DNA of 64,000 nt from DASRDZ01 sp035569495 (GTDB taxonomy: Bacteria > Chloroflexota > Dormibacteria > Aeolococcales > Aeolococcaceae). Made by a program: the position numbers and the translations under genes. Positions 63,793 through 64,000 of the stretch are shown here, piece after piece. The stretch spans positions 124,001 through 188,000 of the forward strand of contig DATMMX010000012.1 of the NCBI GenBank assembly GCA_035569495.1, read 5' to 3'. The notes under the pieces are model-generated. The model searched no databases. It saw nothing but the letters and a program-made list of their open reading frames with translations, and had not been told where the DNA came from. Numbering within the stretch: position 1 is the first letter of the stretch; every line of letters starts with the position of its first letter.

Positions 63793-64000
63793 CTACCAGC
63801 CGGCCGTGGAGGGACGGTGCTCGCGCTGCGCCGCGCCGCGGAGCTCGACGCCGTCGTCGCCGGCGCCGTGGTCGCGCAGCCACGCGGCCAGGTCGGCCCA
63901 CAGCGAACGGCCGGCGCGCGAGCCGCTGAGCATCGAGACGTGTCCGCCCTTGCAGCGCAGGACGGCGACGTCGATGCCCTCCACCTCGGCGAGGGCCAGG
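63793..64000 (-). CDS. C-terminal fragment of a probable alpha/beta hydrolase (PhaC-like)
   Basis: The frame is open to the right edge, so the N-terminal part lies outside the window. The visible end has KGGHVSMLSGSRAGRSLWADLAAWL, the pattern around the catalytic His of PHA synthase-like alpha/beta hydrolases (only the key residues GGH and the trailing W..L..WL support this). The assignment is tentative. The adjacent SDR could then be a PhaB-like reductase, but this is an inference. Confidence 0.45.
   Translation of the reverse strand, partial: LALAEVEGIDVAVLRCKGGHVSMLSGSRAGRSLWADLAAWLRDHGAGDDGVELRGAAQREHRPSTAGW

Overview
The window is a very GC-rich bacterial chromosome segment (about 70 percent G+C by eye) with dense genes, many GTG or TTG starts and many 1-4 base stop/start overlaps. 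Large LuxR ATPase regulators, a PucR regulator, GTTCACC-type PHO boxes, a CbpA/DnaK/Hsp20/ClpB cluster and a sulfite-oxidase-like / ferredoxin-reductase / DUF6510 trio point to a high-GC Terrabacteria lineage (Actinomycetota, Chloroflexota or Dormibacterota-like). I cannot fix the phylum from sequence alone. I see no insertion sequence, phage gene or CRISPR array, so this looks like ordinary chromosome.

Layout. 1-2570: 3' part of a LuxR-family ATPase regulator. 2691-8707: a lactonase followed by ureABC-F-G-D, all on +, without ureE. 8791-10414: molybdopterin oxidoreductase, FAD/NAD reductase and a zinc-ribbon protein. 10464-10550: tRNA-Ser(TGA). 10689-13307: two tandem, paralogous secreted beta-helix proteins. 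13304-26127 (-): a tightly coupled unit running from an orphan response regulator and a LuxR-type protein through a MacAB-like exporter (adaptor, ATPase, FtsX permease) to sulfotransferase, GT4 and sulfotransferase, ending in a 1726-residue flippase / membrane / TPR fusion. 26385-35899 (-): pstC-pstA-pstB-pstS, a second membrane-anchored binding protein, a sortase-fold protein that has lost its catalytic His and Cys, a small lipoprotein and a third binding protein, with PHO boxes in front of pstC.

36144-39785 (+): a GT2-GT4 fusion, a GT2 and a secreted protein of unknown function. 39745-40500 (-): CysQ-like phosphatase. 40758-43315 (+): PucR regulator and a pseudo-receiver winged-helix regulator. 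43270-50018: proteostasis block with clpB, a CbpM-like modulator and cbpA on -, and hsp20, dnaK (lacking most of its lid) and a general-stress protein on +. 50072-54570 (-): beta-carbonic anhydrase, flavin disulfide oxidoreductase and a GH63-like hydrolase. 54635-59751 (+): S9 peptidase, M48 peptidase, a Liv-type binding lipoprotein and a small lipoprotein. 59732-63020 (-): a branched-chain-amino-acid-type ABC transporter with LivM fused to LivG and a degenerate LivF. 63041-64000 (-): an SDR and the C-terminal fragment of an alpha/beta hydrolase-like protein.

The main leads are: the pst locus with an inactive-looking sortase; the response-regulator-headed export and sulfation unit ending in a giant fusion; the lid-less DnaK; the asymmetric Liv ATPases; and a shared palindromic element in front of both the lactonase-urease operon and the molybdoenzyme operon. 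No gap between genes exceeds about 260 bases.
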